A stretch of DNA of 8,923 nucleotides from Desulfotomaculum sp. GTDB lineage: Bacteria; Bacillota; Desulfotomaculia; Desulfotomaculales; Nap2-2B. The stretch spans positions 4,317 to 13,239 of the forward strand of contig DMDI01000134.1 in the NCBI GenBank assembly GCA_003445555.1. Direction: 5' to 3'. Below, piece by piece: positions 1-6,155 of the stretch. The position numbers were made by a program, and so were the translations under genes. Every line of letters begins with the position of its first letter. The stretch's first letter is position 1. The notes beneath the pieces are model-generated. The model was given only the letters and a program-made list of their open reading frames with translations, had not been told where the DNA came from and did no database searches.

Positions 1-1
1 G

Positions 2-20
2 GTCAACCGTCCCGGTTGAC
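2..20. repeat. Perfect inverted repeat (8-bp stem, 3-nt loop) at window edge
   Basis: GTCAACCG (2-9) and CGGTTGAC (13-20) are exact reverse complements around the loop TCC. On the + strand the stem is followed by an A-rich run (aaacaaaaaa), not a T-run. It is therefore not a + strand intrinsic terminator. It could end a minus-strand transcript, but the bases that would show a T-run lie outside the window. The rest of 21-226 shows no gene, RNA or clear promoter that I can support. Confidence 0.5.
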
Positions 21-226
21 AAACAAAAAAGCCGTTTTGTATTTATCCCGACTATAACTATTTTTGTAATCCTGTATTTTTATAAATCATTTCTGTTAAA
101 AAGGACAAGCCTTCAGTAAGTAATAAATGAAGTCAAGCATAAGATAAAGCCGCTTTATACGTAAATGTTACTGAACGAAAATTGTATTAATAAATGGGTT
201 GATTTGCTTATCCGAGGTTTTAAGAA

Positions 227-388
227 ATGAAAATTTACTGGCATGGTCACGCTTGCTTTTTAATTGAAACAACCAAACTCCTTTTGGTCACTCAAGCCAA
301 CAGTTTACTAATTTTTTCCGGCACCTCGGATGGCATTTCGACTACCAGAGCACCGGCCATAGAAAGAGTTTTAACTTTACTCTGGTAG
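227..388 (+). pseudogene. Truncated 5' end of a UPF0173/UlaG-like metallo-beta-lactamase-fold hydrolase gene
   Basis: An ATG at 227, preceded by a GAGG Shine-Dalgarno-like site (214-217), opens a 53-codon frame ending at TAG 386. Its first residues, MKIYWHGHACFLIET, match what I know of the N-terminus of UPF0173 metal-dependent hydrolases (M-K-I-x-x-x-G-H-A-C-F-L-I-E). The next residues (TKLLLVT) still fit the second beta strand, but the expected DP(F/Y) and HxHxDH metal motifs never appear. From about base 286 the frame simply reads antisense into the end of sucD and looks like random protein. I infer a gene cut by a rearrangement, leaving about 20 genuine codons. The product would not be active. 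A chance match to a short motif is possible but the agreement is good. Confidence 0.55.
272..288 (-). terminator. Weak hairpin just after the sucD stop
   Basis: ACCAAA (272-277) and TTTGGT (283-288) form a 6-bp stem around a 5-nt loop, directly after the sucD stop in the direction of sucD transcription. The transcript then continues with a short T-rich run (TTGTTTC). The stem is AT-rich and the U-tract is broken, so termination would be inefficient. It also lies inside the hydrolase fragment, so it may be accidental. Confidence 0.25.
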
Positions 389-1158
389 GTTCCTCTCCCT
401 CCCCTGATAATTGCTCCGGCATGGCCCATCTGCTTTTCCGGGGGTGCGCTCTTACCGGCGATATAGGCTATTACCGGCTTGGGCATCTCTTTAATGTAAA
501 CTGAGGCTTCTTCCTCAGCATCACCGCCAATTTCACCAATTAATACAACCGCTCTGGTTTCCGGATCAGCTTCAAAAAGTTTTAATATCTCAACAAAAGT
601 AAGCCCCTTTACGCAGTCCCCACCCATACCGACAGCAGTAGACTGTCCAAATCCAGCTACAGCCAGTTTTTTTGCAATCTCATAAGCTAAAGTTCCGCTA
701 CGGGATACCAACCCCACCGGACCAGGGATAAAAAACTGATTGGGCGGGATACCGATTCGGCACTTTCCAGAAGAAATAATGCCAAATGTATTAGGACCAA
801 TAAGAATTGCTCCTTTGCGCCGGGCATAAGAGATAAACTCAAGTTCGTCATGGATCGGAATGTGTTCGGTAATTACCACCACAATCCCGATTCCAGCTTC
901 CAGGGCCTCCATCACAGCGTCTTTAGCTATTGCAGCTTGGATAAAGATTACCGTGGCATCAACCTGGTGGTTTTCTAAAACTGCTTGTACAGTGTCATAA
1001 ACCGGCACGCCTTCAAATGTTATACCGCCTTTTCCAGGAGCTACACCGGCAACAACTTTTGTACCGTAAGCTAACATTTGCCTGGTATGAAAAGAACCCT
1101 GCTTACCGGTTATGCCTTGAACAATCACCTTAGTATTTTGATTAACAATAATAGCCAT
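292..1158 (-). CDS. sucD: Succinyl-CoA synthetase-type (ADP-forming) ligase, alpha subunit
   Basis: The 288-residue protein aligns by eye over its full length with E. coli SucD (289 aa). It is the CoA-binding and phosphohistidine subunit of the alpha/beta ligase that interconverts succinyl-CoA plus ADP and phosphate with succinate, CoA and ATP. Visible motifs are the CoA-binding turn GITGKQG (residues 15-21), PGKGG, SRSGTL, IGEIGG, and the active-site MGHAGAII, whose His falls at residue 246 as in E. coli. The start is the ATG at 1158, giving [16 protein letters not shown] lies 9 nt upstream. A longer frame from 1203 would add 15 residues without family support and would run into sucC. It follows sucC after 23 nt and is presumably co-transcribed. 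Odd points: GPNTFG where E. coli has GPNCPG, and GGDCVKG where GGDP is usual. A related acyl-CoA ligase specificity is possible. Confidence 0.9.
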   Translation of the reverse strand: MAIIVNQNTKVIVQGITGKQGSFHTRQMLAYGTKVVAGVAPGKGGITFEGVPVYDTVQAVLENHQVDATVIFIQAAIAKDAVMEALEAGIGIVVVITEHIPIHDELEFISYARRKGAILIGPNTFGIISSGKCRIGIPPNQFFIPGPVGLVSRSGTLAYEIAKKLAVAGFGQSTAVGMGGDCVKGLTFVEILKLFEADPETRAVVLIGEIGGDAEEEASVYIKEMPKPVIAYIAGKSAPPEKQMGHAGAIIRGGRGTYQSKVKTLSMAGALVVEMPSEVPEKISKLLA

Positions 1159-1181
1159 TAAAACCATTCCTTTAACTAGAA

Positions 1182-2312
1182 CTACCTGCTGGCGCATATG
1201 CATGCGGCCAACTCCACTGCTTTAGCCGCTGCTTCCTCCATATCTGTGTATGCCTCGATACCGCACTCCTGTAAAATACGCCATCCTTCATCCTGGTTAG
1301 TTCCCACCAGTCTGATTACTACCGGTACCTGGATGCCAGGATCTTTCTTCTTAACTTTCGCGTAAGCTCTGGCAACATCATCACAGCGAGTACTACCGCC
1401 GAAAATATTAATAAAAATAACTTTCGGCTTCTTCGCCAGTAAAATTTCTAAAGATCGAGCAATAGTTTCTGTATCGGTTCCACCAACTACATCCATAAAA
1501 TTAGCCGGTGTTCCGCCATAATACAGAAGTATATCCATGGTACTCATGGCAATGCCGGCCCCATTAGCCATTATGGCAATGTCCCCTTTTAGTTCGACGT
1601 AAGAAACACCGAGGTCCTGGGCCAGCTTTTCCGTTTCGGTTTGGTCTTCTATATATGGAATATCTTTTTGTCTAAACCGGGCATCAGGATCAATAATTAC
1701 CTTGGCGTCAGCAGCAAAAATTTTCTCCCCACTAAATACCAGCGGGTTAATCTCAACCAGTACCGCATCTTTTTCCTGGAACACTTGATAAGTTGCTAAA
1801 ATTGCCTTAACCAGTTCTTTTCCGTGCTGGCTGCCTAAACCCAGACCCAACCGGCGAACAATGTTACGGGCAATAAAAGGGTACATGCCAAGTTCTGCAT
1901 CGGTATGTACCTTTAAAATCCGGTTTTCAGGTACTTCTTCAATATCTATGCCACCCTGATTAGAAGCAATAATCACTGGACTTTTAGCTCCTTCATCAAT
2001 CGTAACGGCTAAATAAAATTCTTGATCAACCGCTAAATTTCCTTCTACCAGTAGCTTTTCTACCAGATAACCCTGGATATTTGTGCCTAACAATTCTAAA
2101 GCAATACTTTTAGCCTCTGCTGGTGTGCTTGCAAATCTAATGCCGCCGCTTTTTCAGCGTTTACCCGAAAGAATCTGTGCTTTGATTACTACCGGACCAA
2201 TTTCTGCAGCCGCCAAAGCTGCTTCATCAGCACAAGAGACCACTTTTCCTTTTGGTACCGACAGGCCAAAACGGTTTAAAAGTTCTTTTCCCATATATTC
2301 AAATATTCTCAC
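1182..2312 (-). pseudogene. sucC: Succinyl-CoA synthetase-type beta subunit, interrupted by an in-frame TGA
   Basis: Read from the GTG at 2312 (GGAGG about 13 nt upstream), the frame gives MRIFEYMGKELLNRFGLSVP, the normal ATP-grasp N-terminus, and runs 376 codons to TAG at 1184-1182, the usual family length. Codon 53 (bases 2156-2154) is TGA in the context GKR-stop-KSGGI, where homologues have a Gly (GKRGKAGGI); one base change from GGA explains it. The downstream frame stays open and keeps EINPLV, ADAK, NGAGIAMSTMDI and NIFGG, so a TTG at 2093 would give only a fragment lacking much of the nucleotide-binding domain. TGA is a normal stop for neighbouring genes (sucD and both TA genes), so recoding is unlikely. 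It may be a recent nonsense mutation or a sequencing/assembly error. DVVGG and RLVGTN also differ from the usual DVGGG and RLEGTN. If it is functional, the protein would pair with SucD. Confidence 0.8.
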
Positions 2313-2368
2313 TGGCCTAACTTTTCCTCCGACTGTTTATCTCAATCCGGCTGTTTAACGTCATTTAA

Positions 2369-2411
2369 ATTATACTATTACCAAAATATAATAAATGATT
2401 TAAAAAATCAA
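2369..2411 (-). promoter_or_regulatory. Candidate sucCD promoter region
   Basis: On the minus strand there is TTGATT (2411-2406), a 17-nt spacer, then TATTTT (2388-2383). A perfect TATAAT lies a little nearer the gene (2374-2369), but with no good -35 at standard spacing. Either could start transcription 40-70 nt before the sucC GTG. The region is very AT-rich, so chance matches are likely. Confidence 0.4.
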
Positions 2412-2490
2412 CAAAAATCGTGATACTAAACCGATTGCCAAAGATTTGCAGATGCGGTTAAATGCCAATAGCCAGTTGGAAAAAGATGCA

Positions 2491-2512
2491 GTCAAGAAAA
2501 CTTTTTCTTGAC
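2491..2512. promoter_or_regulatory. Perfect palindrome over the TA promoter: likely operator
   Basis: The half-sites GTCAAGAAAA (2491-2500) and TTTTCTTGAC (2503-2512) are exact reverse complements separated by CT. The right half contains most of the -35 hexamer of the toxin-antitoxin promoter (2508-2513). Phd/YefM-type antitoxins usually repress their own operon by binding palindromes at the promoter, so I infer an autoregulatory operator. It could instead form a short RNA hairpin for transcripts coming from the left, but no long T-run follows it. Confidence 0.55.
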
Positions 2513-2536
2513 TTAGTCATGGACTTAGTTTATACT
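2508..2536 (+). promoter_or_regulatory. Strong sigma-A-type promoter of the toxin-antitoxin operon
   Basis: TTGACT (2508-2513), exactly 17 nt, then TATACT (2531-2536): each hexamer differs from consensus by one base. The start codon of the antitoxin is 23 nt beyond the -10 box, so the leader is short. The promoter overlaps the palindrome at 2491-2512 and abuts the inverted repeat at 2536-2546. Confidence 0.7.
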
Positions 2537-2546
2537 GCTTTAAGCA
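2536..2546. repeat. Short inverted repeat between -10 box and ribosome site
   Basis: TGCTT-T-AAGCA is a perfect 5+5 bp inverted repeat beginning at the last base of the -10 box and ending next to the Shine-Dalgarno of the antitoxin gene. Its place around the likely transcription start makes it a plausible second operator half-site pair for the antitoxin, but it is short enough to be chance. Confidence 0.35.
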
Positions 2547-2559
2547 AGAGGTGATTTAA

Positions 2560-2796
2560 ATGCCACTACAAGTAAACATACATGATGCAAAAACCCACTT
2601 TTCCAAGCTTTTAGAACAAGTAAGCACAGGAAAAGAGGTCATTATTGCTAAAGCTGGCAAGCCCGTTGCACGCCTGGTTCCGATAACAAAACAACCTGAC
2701 AAGCGCACCCCTGGAAGCGCTAAAGGAAAAATTACCATTGCGCCTGATTTTAATGCGCCGCTTCCCGAACTAATTTTAGAGACATTTGAAAAATGA
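2560..2796 (+). CDS. Type II antitoxin, Phd/YefM family
   Basis: This is a 78-residue protein of typical antitoxin length. Residues 1-45 match the Phd/YefM DNA-binding and dimerisation fold: VNIHDAKTHFSKLLEQVSTG, then KEVIIAKAGKPVARLVPI. The C-terminal third (about 46-78, rich in Pro, Lys and acidic residues) is the part expected to be disordered and to wrap the toxin. The ATG at 2560 is supported by AGAGGTGA (2547-2554), 5 nt upstream. Its stop TGA (2794-2796) overlaps the toxin ATG, giving the translational coupling usual for such pairs. Its role is to neutralise the PIN nuclease encoded next and, by analogy, to repress the operon through the promoter palindrome. The family call rests on motif recognition and is firm; the partner assignment follows from the overlap. 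Confidence 0.88.
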   Translation: MPLQVNIHDAKTHFSKLLEQVSTGKEVIIAKAGKPVARLVPITKQPDKRTPGSAKGKITIAPDFNAPLPELILETFEK

Positions 2797-3179
2797 GAGC
2801 GCTTTTAGACACTCACACCTTTTTATGGTGGATCACCGATAACCCATCATTGTCAGACCGAGTTTGCGAAATCATAAGCGATGGGAAAAATACTCTATTC
2901 TTTAGCGCTGCCAGTGGGTGGGAGATGGCAATTAAAGCAAAGTTGGGTAAGCTGCAGTTACCAGACAACCTGGAGTCTTTTATTTTCGAACAACTGCTCA
3001 TAAATGCTACTGCCCCCTTACCTATTGAAATGCATCATGCCCTGTATGTCTATGTCCTTCCAGATTATCACCGTGATCCTTTTGACCGGCTTCTTATTGC
3101 GCAGGCTATACTTGAAAACCTGCCTATTATAACGACCGATCCGCAAATTGCCCAATATCCGGTTGAGGTTATTTGGTGA
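2793..3179 (+). CDS. PIN-domain RNase toxin (VapC-like), partner of the Phd-type antitoxin
   Basis: This is a 128-residue single-domain PIN protein. The metal-binding acidic residues expected of the fold are visible: Asp6 in LLDTHTFLW, Glu44 in WEMAIK, Asp95 and Asp98 in HRDPFDRLLIAQA, and Asp116 in ITTDPQI. PIN toxins are Mg-dependent ribonucleases, often cutting tRNA or rRNA loops; the target cannot be read from the sequence. It belongs to the subgroup with LLDTHxxLW and DPFDRLLIAQA, usually paired with Phd-type antitoxins. The start overlaps the antitoxin stop (ATGA), so there is no separate strong ribosome site and translation is probably coupled. No frameshift or active-site loss is seen, so the toxin looks functional. 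The cassette sits between two divergent core operons and has its own promoter and terminator, as expected of a mobile accessory module. Confidence 0.9.
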   Translation: MRALLDTHTFLWWITDNPSLSDRVCEIISDGKNTLFFSAASGWEMAIKAKLGKLQLPDNLESFIFEQLLINATAPLPIEMHHALYVYVLPDYHRDPFDRLLIAQAILENLPIITTDPQIAQYPVEVIW

Positions 3180-3196
3180 TATAGGGAATTATGTCC

Positions 3197-3221
3197 AGGA
3201 GCATTATTCTGCTTCCTTTTT
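3197..3221 (+). terminator. Intrinsic terminator of the toxin-antitoxin operon
   Basis: AGGAGCA (3197-3203) pairs with TGCTTCCT (3210-3217) through seven base pairs and one bulged T, closing a 6-nt loop, and is followed by TTTT (3218-3221) and a further T-rich stretch. It starts 18 nt after the toxin stop. Confidence 0.6.
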
Positions 3222-3287
3222 AATTGTTTATACGCCTCTATTTGACTTATCAGGTAAAATCTTGGCCGCATAATAAATGCCGTAAAG

Positions 3288-3316
3288 TTTACACTTATCC
3301 TTATATGTGCTAAAAT
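3288..3316 (+). promoter_or_regulatory. rpsO-pnp promoter with extended -10
   Basis: TTTACA (3288-3293), a 17-nt spacer, then TAAAAT (3311-3316), preceded by TGC (3308-3310), which gives the TGn extended -10 element. Both hexamers differ from consensus by one base. Transcription would start near 3323, about 70 nt before the rpsO start, leaving room for the structured leader. Confidence 0.65.
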
Positions 3317-3336
3317 AAAAAAAGTAAATATAAGCA

Positions 3337-3386
3337 GGGCGTTAAATATAACGCCCCTCCGGTAGGGTAAATTAATAGCGAGGAGG
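3337..3386 (+). promoter_or_regulatory. Structured rpsO leader with a possible anti-Shine-Dalgarno, candidate S15 autoregulation site
   Basis: GGGCGTTA (3337-3344) and TAACGCCC (3349-3356) form a perfect 8-bp hairpin with a 4-nt loop. At and just after its foot, CCTCC (3356-3360) is complementary to the GGAGG (3382-3386) of the rpsO ribosome site, so the leader can in principle fold to hide that site. S15 is known to repress its own translation in several bacteria by binding such leaders, using different structures. Assigning this leader to S15 control is an inference; no exact match to a known S15 leader class is claimed. Confidence 0.45.
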
Positions 3387-3394
3387 TGAATTAG

Positions 3395-3664
3395 GTGGCT
3401 TTAACCTTAGAAAAAAAACAGGAGGTAATTACCCGGCATAAACTGCACGAAAAAGATACCGGCTCACCAGAGGTCCAGGTGGCCATTTTTACGGAAAAAA
3501 TTAATGTCTTAACCGAGCATTTGAAGGTTCACAAAAAAGATTATCATTCACGCCGTGGTTTGTTGAAAATGGTTGGTAAACGGCGTTCGCTTTTAAATTA
3601 TTTACGTGATCATAATTTTAAACGATACCGGGATTTAATTGAAAAACTAGGACTGCGTAAATAA
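3395..3664 (+). CDS. rpsO: 30S ribosomal protein S15
   Basis: The 89-residue protein has the standard S15 length and sequence. The signature [19 protein letters not shown] is followed by [19 protein letters not shown] and [12 protein letters not shown]15 is a primary 16S rRNA-binding protein of the platform that nucleates S6/S18 assembly and forms an inter-subunit bridge. The GTG start at 3395 gives [10 protein letters not shown] and is supported by AGGAGG (3381-3386), 8 nt upstream. It is the first gene of the conserved rpsO-pnp pair, with its own promoter and a foldable leader that may mediate feedback control by S15. Codon use is ordinary for the window and nothing is missing. Confidence 0.98.
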   Translation: MALTLEKKQEVITRHKLHEKDTGSPEVQVAIFTEKINVLTEHLKVHKKDYHSRRGLLKMVGKRRSLLNYLRDHNFKRYRDLIEKLGLRK

Positions 3665-3676
3665 AAATGAATTATG

Positions 3677-3694
3677 TTTAAAAGTACTTTTAAA
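3677..3694. repeat. 18-bp perfect palindrome in the rpsO-pnp spacer
   Basis: TTTAAAAGT and ACTTTTAAA abut to make a perfect palindrome 12 nt after the rpsO stop and 28 nt before the pnp Shine-Dalgarno. As RNA it gives a stem of about 7 bp with a 4-nt loop, AT-rich and without a T-run, so it is a poor terminator. In E. coli a hairpin in the same spacer is cut by RNase III as part of pnp autoregulation; an equivalent role here is only a suggestion. Confidence 0.35.
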
Positions 3695-3733
3695 AATGGA
3701 TAATAAATATTAAGTTTTAACAGGAGGTATAGC

Positions 3734-5929
3734 ATGTCAACGCAGCCGGTTTTAAAAAAGAAGTTAGAAATAGGCGGCAGAGCATTACAAATAGAGACCG
3801 GAAGAGTAGCCCGGCAATCTGGGGGCGCAGTACTGGTAAGTTACGGTGATACAGTGGTTCTGGTTACAGCAACCAGGTCAAAAGAACCGCGGGAGGGAAT
3901 TGATTTTTTTCCGTTGACGGTGGACTATGAAGAAAGGCTGTATGCCGTCGGAAAGATACCGGGTGGTTTTATTAAGCGCGAAGGTCGCCCCAGCGAAAAG
4001 GCTGTTTTATCAGGACGGTTGATAGACCGGCCGATTCGTCCCTTGTTTCCCGAAAACTTTCGCCACGAAGTACAGATTATAGTGACCGTACTTTCAGTTG
4101 ACCAGGATAATGTTCCTGAAATTATCAGCTTAATTGGGGCCTCCGCGGCTTTGCAGATAAGTGAAATTCCTTTTCAGGGCCCTGTAGGGGGCGTTATTGT
4201 TGGTTTAGTTGATGATCAGTACGTGATTAACCCTACTTTAAAACAGACAGATAAAAGCAAAATGAACTTGGTAGTAGCCGGAACAACCCAGGCCGTAATG
4301 ATGGTCGAAGCAGGGGCCCAGGAAGTTACGGAAGCAGATGTGCTGGAGGGAATAGCTTATGGCCACGGAATAATAAAAGAAATTTGTGCTTTTATTACTT
4401 CCTTTCGGGAAGAAGCTTTAACTTTAGGATTAGCCAAGCCCAAAATTGAACTGGCGGAACCTGATCCGAAAACAGAAATAGAAGCGGCCGTTATAAATGA
4501 ACTTACCGGTACCGTAACTAAAGCCGTAGAACATTGCCAGGTGGAAAAACTGGGCAAAATGGAACGTGATGACTACCTGGAAAAAACAAAAGCGGAATTG
4601 CTCCAGTCTTTTTTAAACCGTTTTCCGGAAGAGGAAGTATTTTTAAGCAATTTAATTGAAAAAATTAAAAAAAAGGTAATCCGGCGGTTTATTTTAAAAG
4701 AAGGAAAACGTATTGACGGACGCAGCCTTAAAGAAATTCGCCCTCTTTATATGGAGGTAGGAGTACTTCCTAGAACACACGGGTCGGCCCTGTTTACCCG
4801 GGGACAAACCCAGGTCCTTTCGGTGGTTACGTTAGGAGCGGTATCCGATGAGCAAATTTTAGACGGCTTAGGTATTGAAGAAAGCAAACGTTTTATGCAC
4901 CACTATAATTTTCCTCCGTATAGTACTGGTGAAACACGATTCATGCGGGCAACCAGCCGGCGCGAGACCGGACACGGCGCCCTGGTGGAACGGGCTTTAG
5001 AAACGTTGATCCCAAATGAAGAAACTTTTCCTTATACCATTCGTTTAGTTTCTGAGGTGCTTGAATCAAACGGCTCGACTTCAATGGGCAGTGTGTGCAG
5101 TTCTTGTCTAGCCTTGATGGACGCCGGCGTGCCCATAAAAGCCCCGATAGCAGGAATTGCCATGGGGCTGATTAAAGAAGATGATGAATTGGCTATCCTT
5201 ACGGACATTCAAGGTCTGGAAGACCATTTAGGGGATATGGATTTTAAGGTTGCCGGCACAAGGCAAGGCATAACCGCTCTACAGATGGACATTAAAATAG
5301 CCGGCGTAACCGGGGAAATATTAGAAAAAGCCCTGGCCCAAGCTCTTGAGGCCAGGTTGTTTATTTTAGCTAAATTTCAGGAAGTTATAACCGTACCCCG
5401 GCCTGAATTATCACCTTACGCCCCGCGTATTTTTCATATGATAATTGACCCGGAAAAAATTAGGGAGGTTATTGGTCCCGGAGGCAAGATTATTAAAAAA
5501 ATTATTGAGGAAACCGGGGTGGAAATTGATATTGAAGATGACGGACGGGTTTTTATAGCGGCCATGGACCCTGTCGCCGGCGAAAAGGCTCAGGAGATTA
5601 TTAAAAACCTGACTAAAGAAGTAACCGCGGGGGAAATTTATAACGGACAGGTTACGCGTGTTACTGATTTTGGTTGTTTTGTAGAAATTATTCCCGGGAT
5701 GTTGGGATTGCCGGGTAAAGAAGGTTTGGTCCATATTTCCCAGCTAGCCCACCAACGGGTAAATAAAGTGGAAGATGTGGTAAAAGAAGGGGACCGGGTT
5801 ATAGTTAAAGTTATAGGATATGACGACCACGGACGGTTAAAACTTTCCCGTAAAGAAGCCCTGCCGGTTTTGGTGGATAAGAAGACCGGGCCGCAAAACA
5901 AACGGTCTCCCCATAAGTCTATGCATTAA
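3734..5929 (+). CDS. pnp: Polyribonucleotide nucleotidyltransferase (PNPase)
   Basis: The 731-residue protein has the full PNPase architecture: first RNase PH domain (about 13-145), helical linker, second RNase PH domain (about 320-550), KH domain (about 568-628, with GPGG at 581-584) and S1 domain (about 632-705). It degrades RNA 3' to 5' by phosphorolysis as a ring-shaped trimer and can add 3' tails. Catalytic-site features are GSTSMGS (Ser448 to Ser450, phosphate binding) and DHLGDMDF with Asp497 and Asp503, equivalent to E. coli Asp486 and Asp492. AGGAGGT (3722-3728) supports the ATG at 3734. It lies 69 nt after rpsO and is followed by a terminator. The S1 domain has a few extra residues ([19 protein letters not shown]) compared with the usual short loop, which I associate with Peptococcaceae-type PNPases. 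Nothing suggests loss of function. Confidence 0.97.
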   Translation: MSTQPVLKKKLEIGGRALQIETGRVARQSGGAVLVSYGDTVVLVTATRSKEPREGIDFFPLTVDYEERLYAVGKIPGGFIKREGRPSEKAVLSGRLIDRPIRPLFPENFRHEVQIIVTVLSVDQDNVPEIISLIGASAALQISEIPFQGPVGGVIVGLVDDQYVINPTLKQTDKSKMNLVVAGTTQAVMMVEAGAQEVTEADVLEGIAYGHGIIKEICAFITSFREEALTLGLAKPKIELAEPDPKTEIEAAVINELTGTVTKAVEHCQVEKLGKMERDDYLEKTKAELLQSFLNRFPEEEVFLSNLIEKIKKKVIRRFILKEGKRIDGRSLKEIRPLYMEVGVLPRTHGSALFTRGQTQVLSVVTLGAVSDEQILDGLGIEESKRFMHHYNFPPYSTGETRFMRATSRRETGHGALVERALETLIPNEETFPYTIRLVSEVLESNGSTSMGSVCSSCLALMDAGVPIKAPIAGIAMGLIKEDDELAILTDIQGLEDHLGDMDFKVAGTRQGITALQMDIKIAGVTGEILEKALAQALEARLFILAKFQEVITVPRPELSPYAPRIFHMIIDPEKIREVIGPGGKIIKKIIEETGVEIDIEDDGRVFIAAMDPVAGEKAQEIIKNLTKEVTAGEIYNGQVTRVTDFGCFVEIIPGMLGLPGKEGLVHISQLAHQRVNKVEDVVKEGDRVIVKVIGYDDHGRLKLSRKEALPVLVDKKTGPQNKRSPHKSMH

Positions 5930-5986
5930 CCCGGTTTATAGTTAGCGGGTTTATAGTTGGTTTATCTTTAAATTAATAAATACCGG

Positions 5987-6027
5987 CCCCTACCAGGAAT
6001 TTAAGGATGATGGAGGGGTTTTTGTTT
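5987..6027 (+). terminator. Intrinsic terminator after pnp
   Basis: CCCCT-A-CCA (5987-5995) pairs with TGG-A-GGGG (6011-6018): eight base pairs with one bulged A and a 15-nt loop, followed by TTTTTGTTT (6019-6027). It separates the rpsO-pnp operon from the M16 peptidase gene. Two short copies of a GGTTTATAGTT-like string precede it (5933-5961), with no function I can assign. Confidence 0.7.
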
Positions 6028-6097
6028 AATAAAGAAATATAATTTTTGGAAGCAGGACAAAGGAGCTAACTTCTTGTCTTCCCTAATAAAGAAATAT
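6027..6097. repeat. 14-bp direct repeat flanking a hairpin, upstream of the M16 peptidase gene
   Basis: TAATAAAGAAATAT occurs at 6027-6040 and again, identically, at 6084-6097. The 43 nt between them contain an imperfect hairpin (6048-6082): GGAA/TTCC outside, a 4-nt bulge, GACAA/TTGTC, a bulged A, then GGAG/CTTC around the loop CTAA. No T-run follows, so it is not an obvious terminator. Exact repeats at the borders of a foldable insert resemble a target-site duplication or a slippage duplication, but 14 AT-rich bases could also be local duplication. The remaining bases up to 6140 show no further feature. Confidence 0.5.
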
Positions 6098-6155
6098 TAC
6101 TTTTCCTTCCGGCATAAAAATAAATAAAATAATTAAATTGAGGTAGGCTTAAAAT

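Noticed and set aside
1159..1203. Upstream extension of sucD by 15 residues (ATG at 1203)
   Set aside because: The added residues have no counterpart in the family and overlap the end of sucC, and AAAGGA is placed correctly for the ATG at 1158.
2154..2156. Selenocysteine or alternative genetic code at the sucC TGA
   Set aside because: The homologous residue is glycine, not cysteine; no SECIS-like hairpin follows directly; and several genes in the window end in TGA.
2083..2358. A 91-codon + strand frame opposite the 5' part of sucC
   Set aside because: It is the antisense of the sucC N-terminal region, whose minus-strand reading matches the family; the + product resembles nothing and has no ribosome site.
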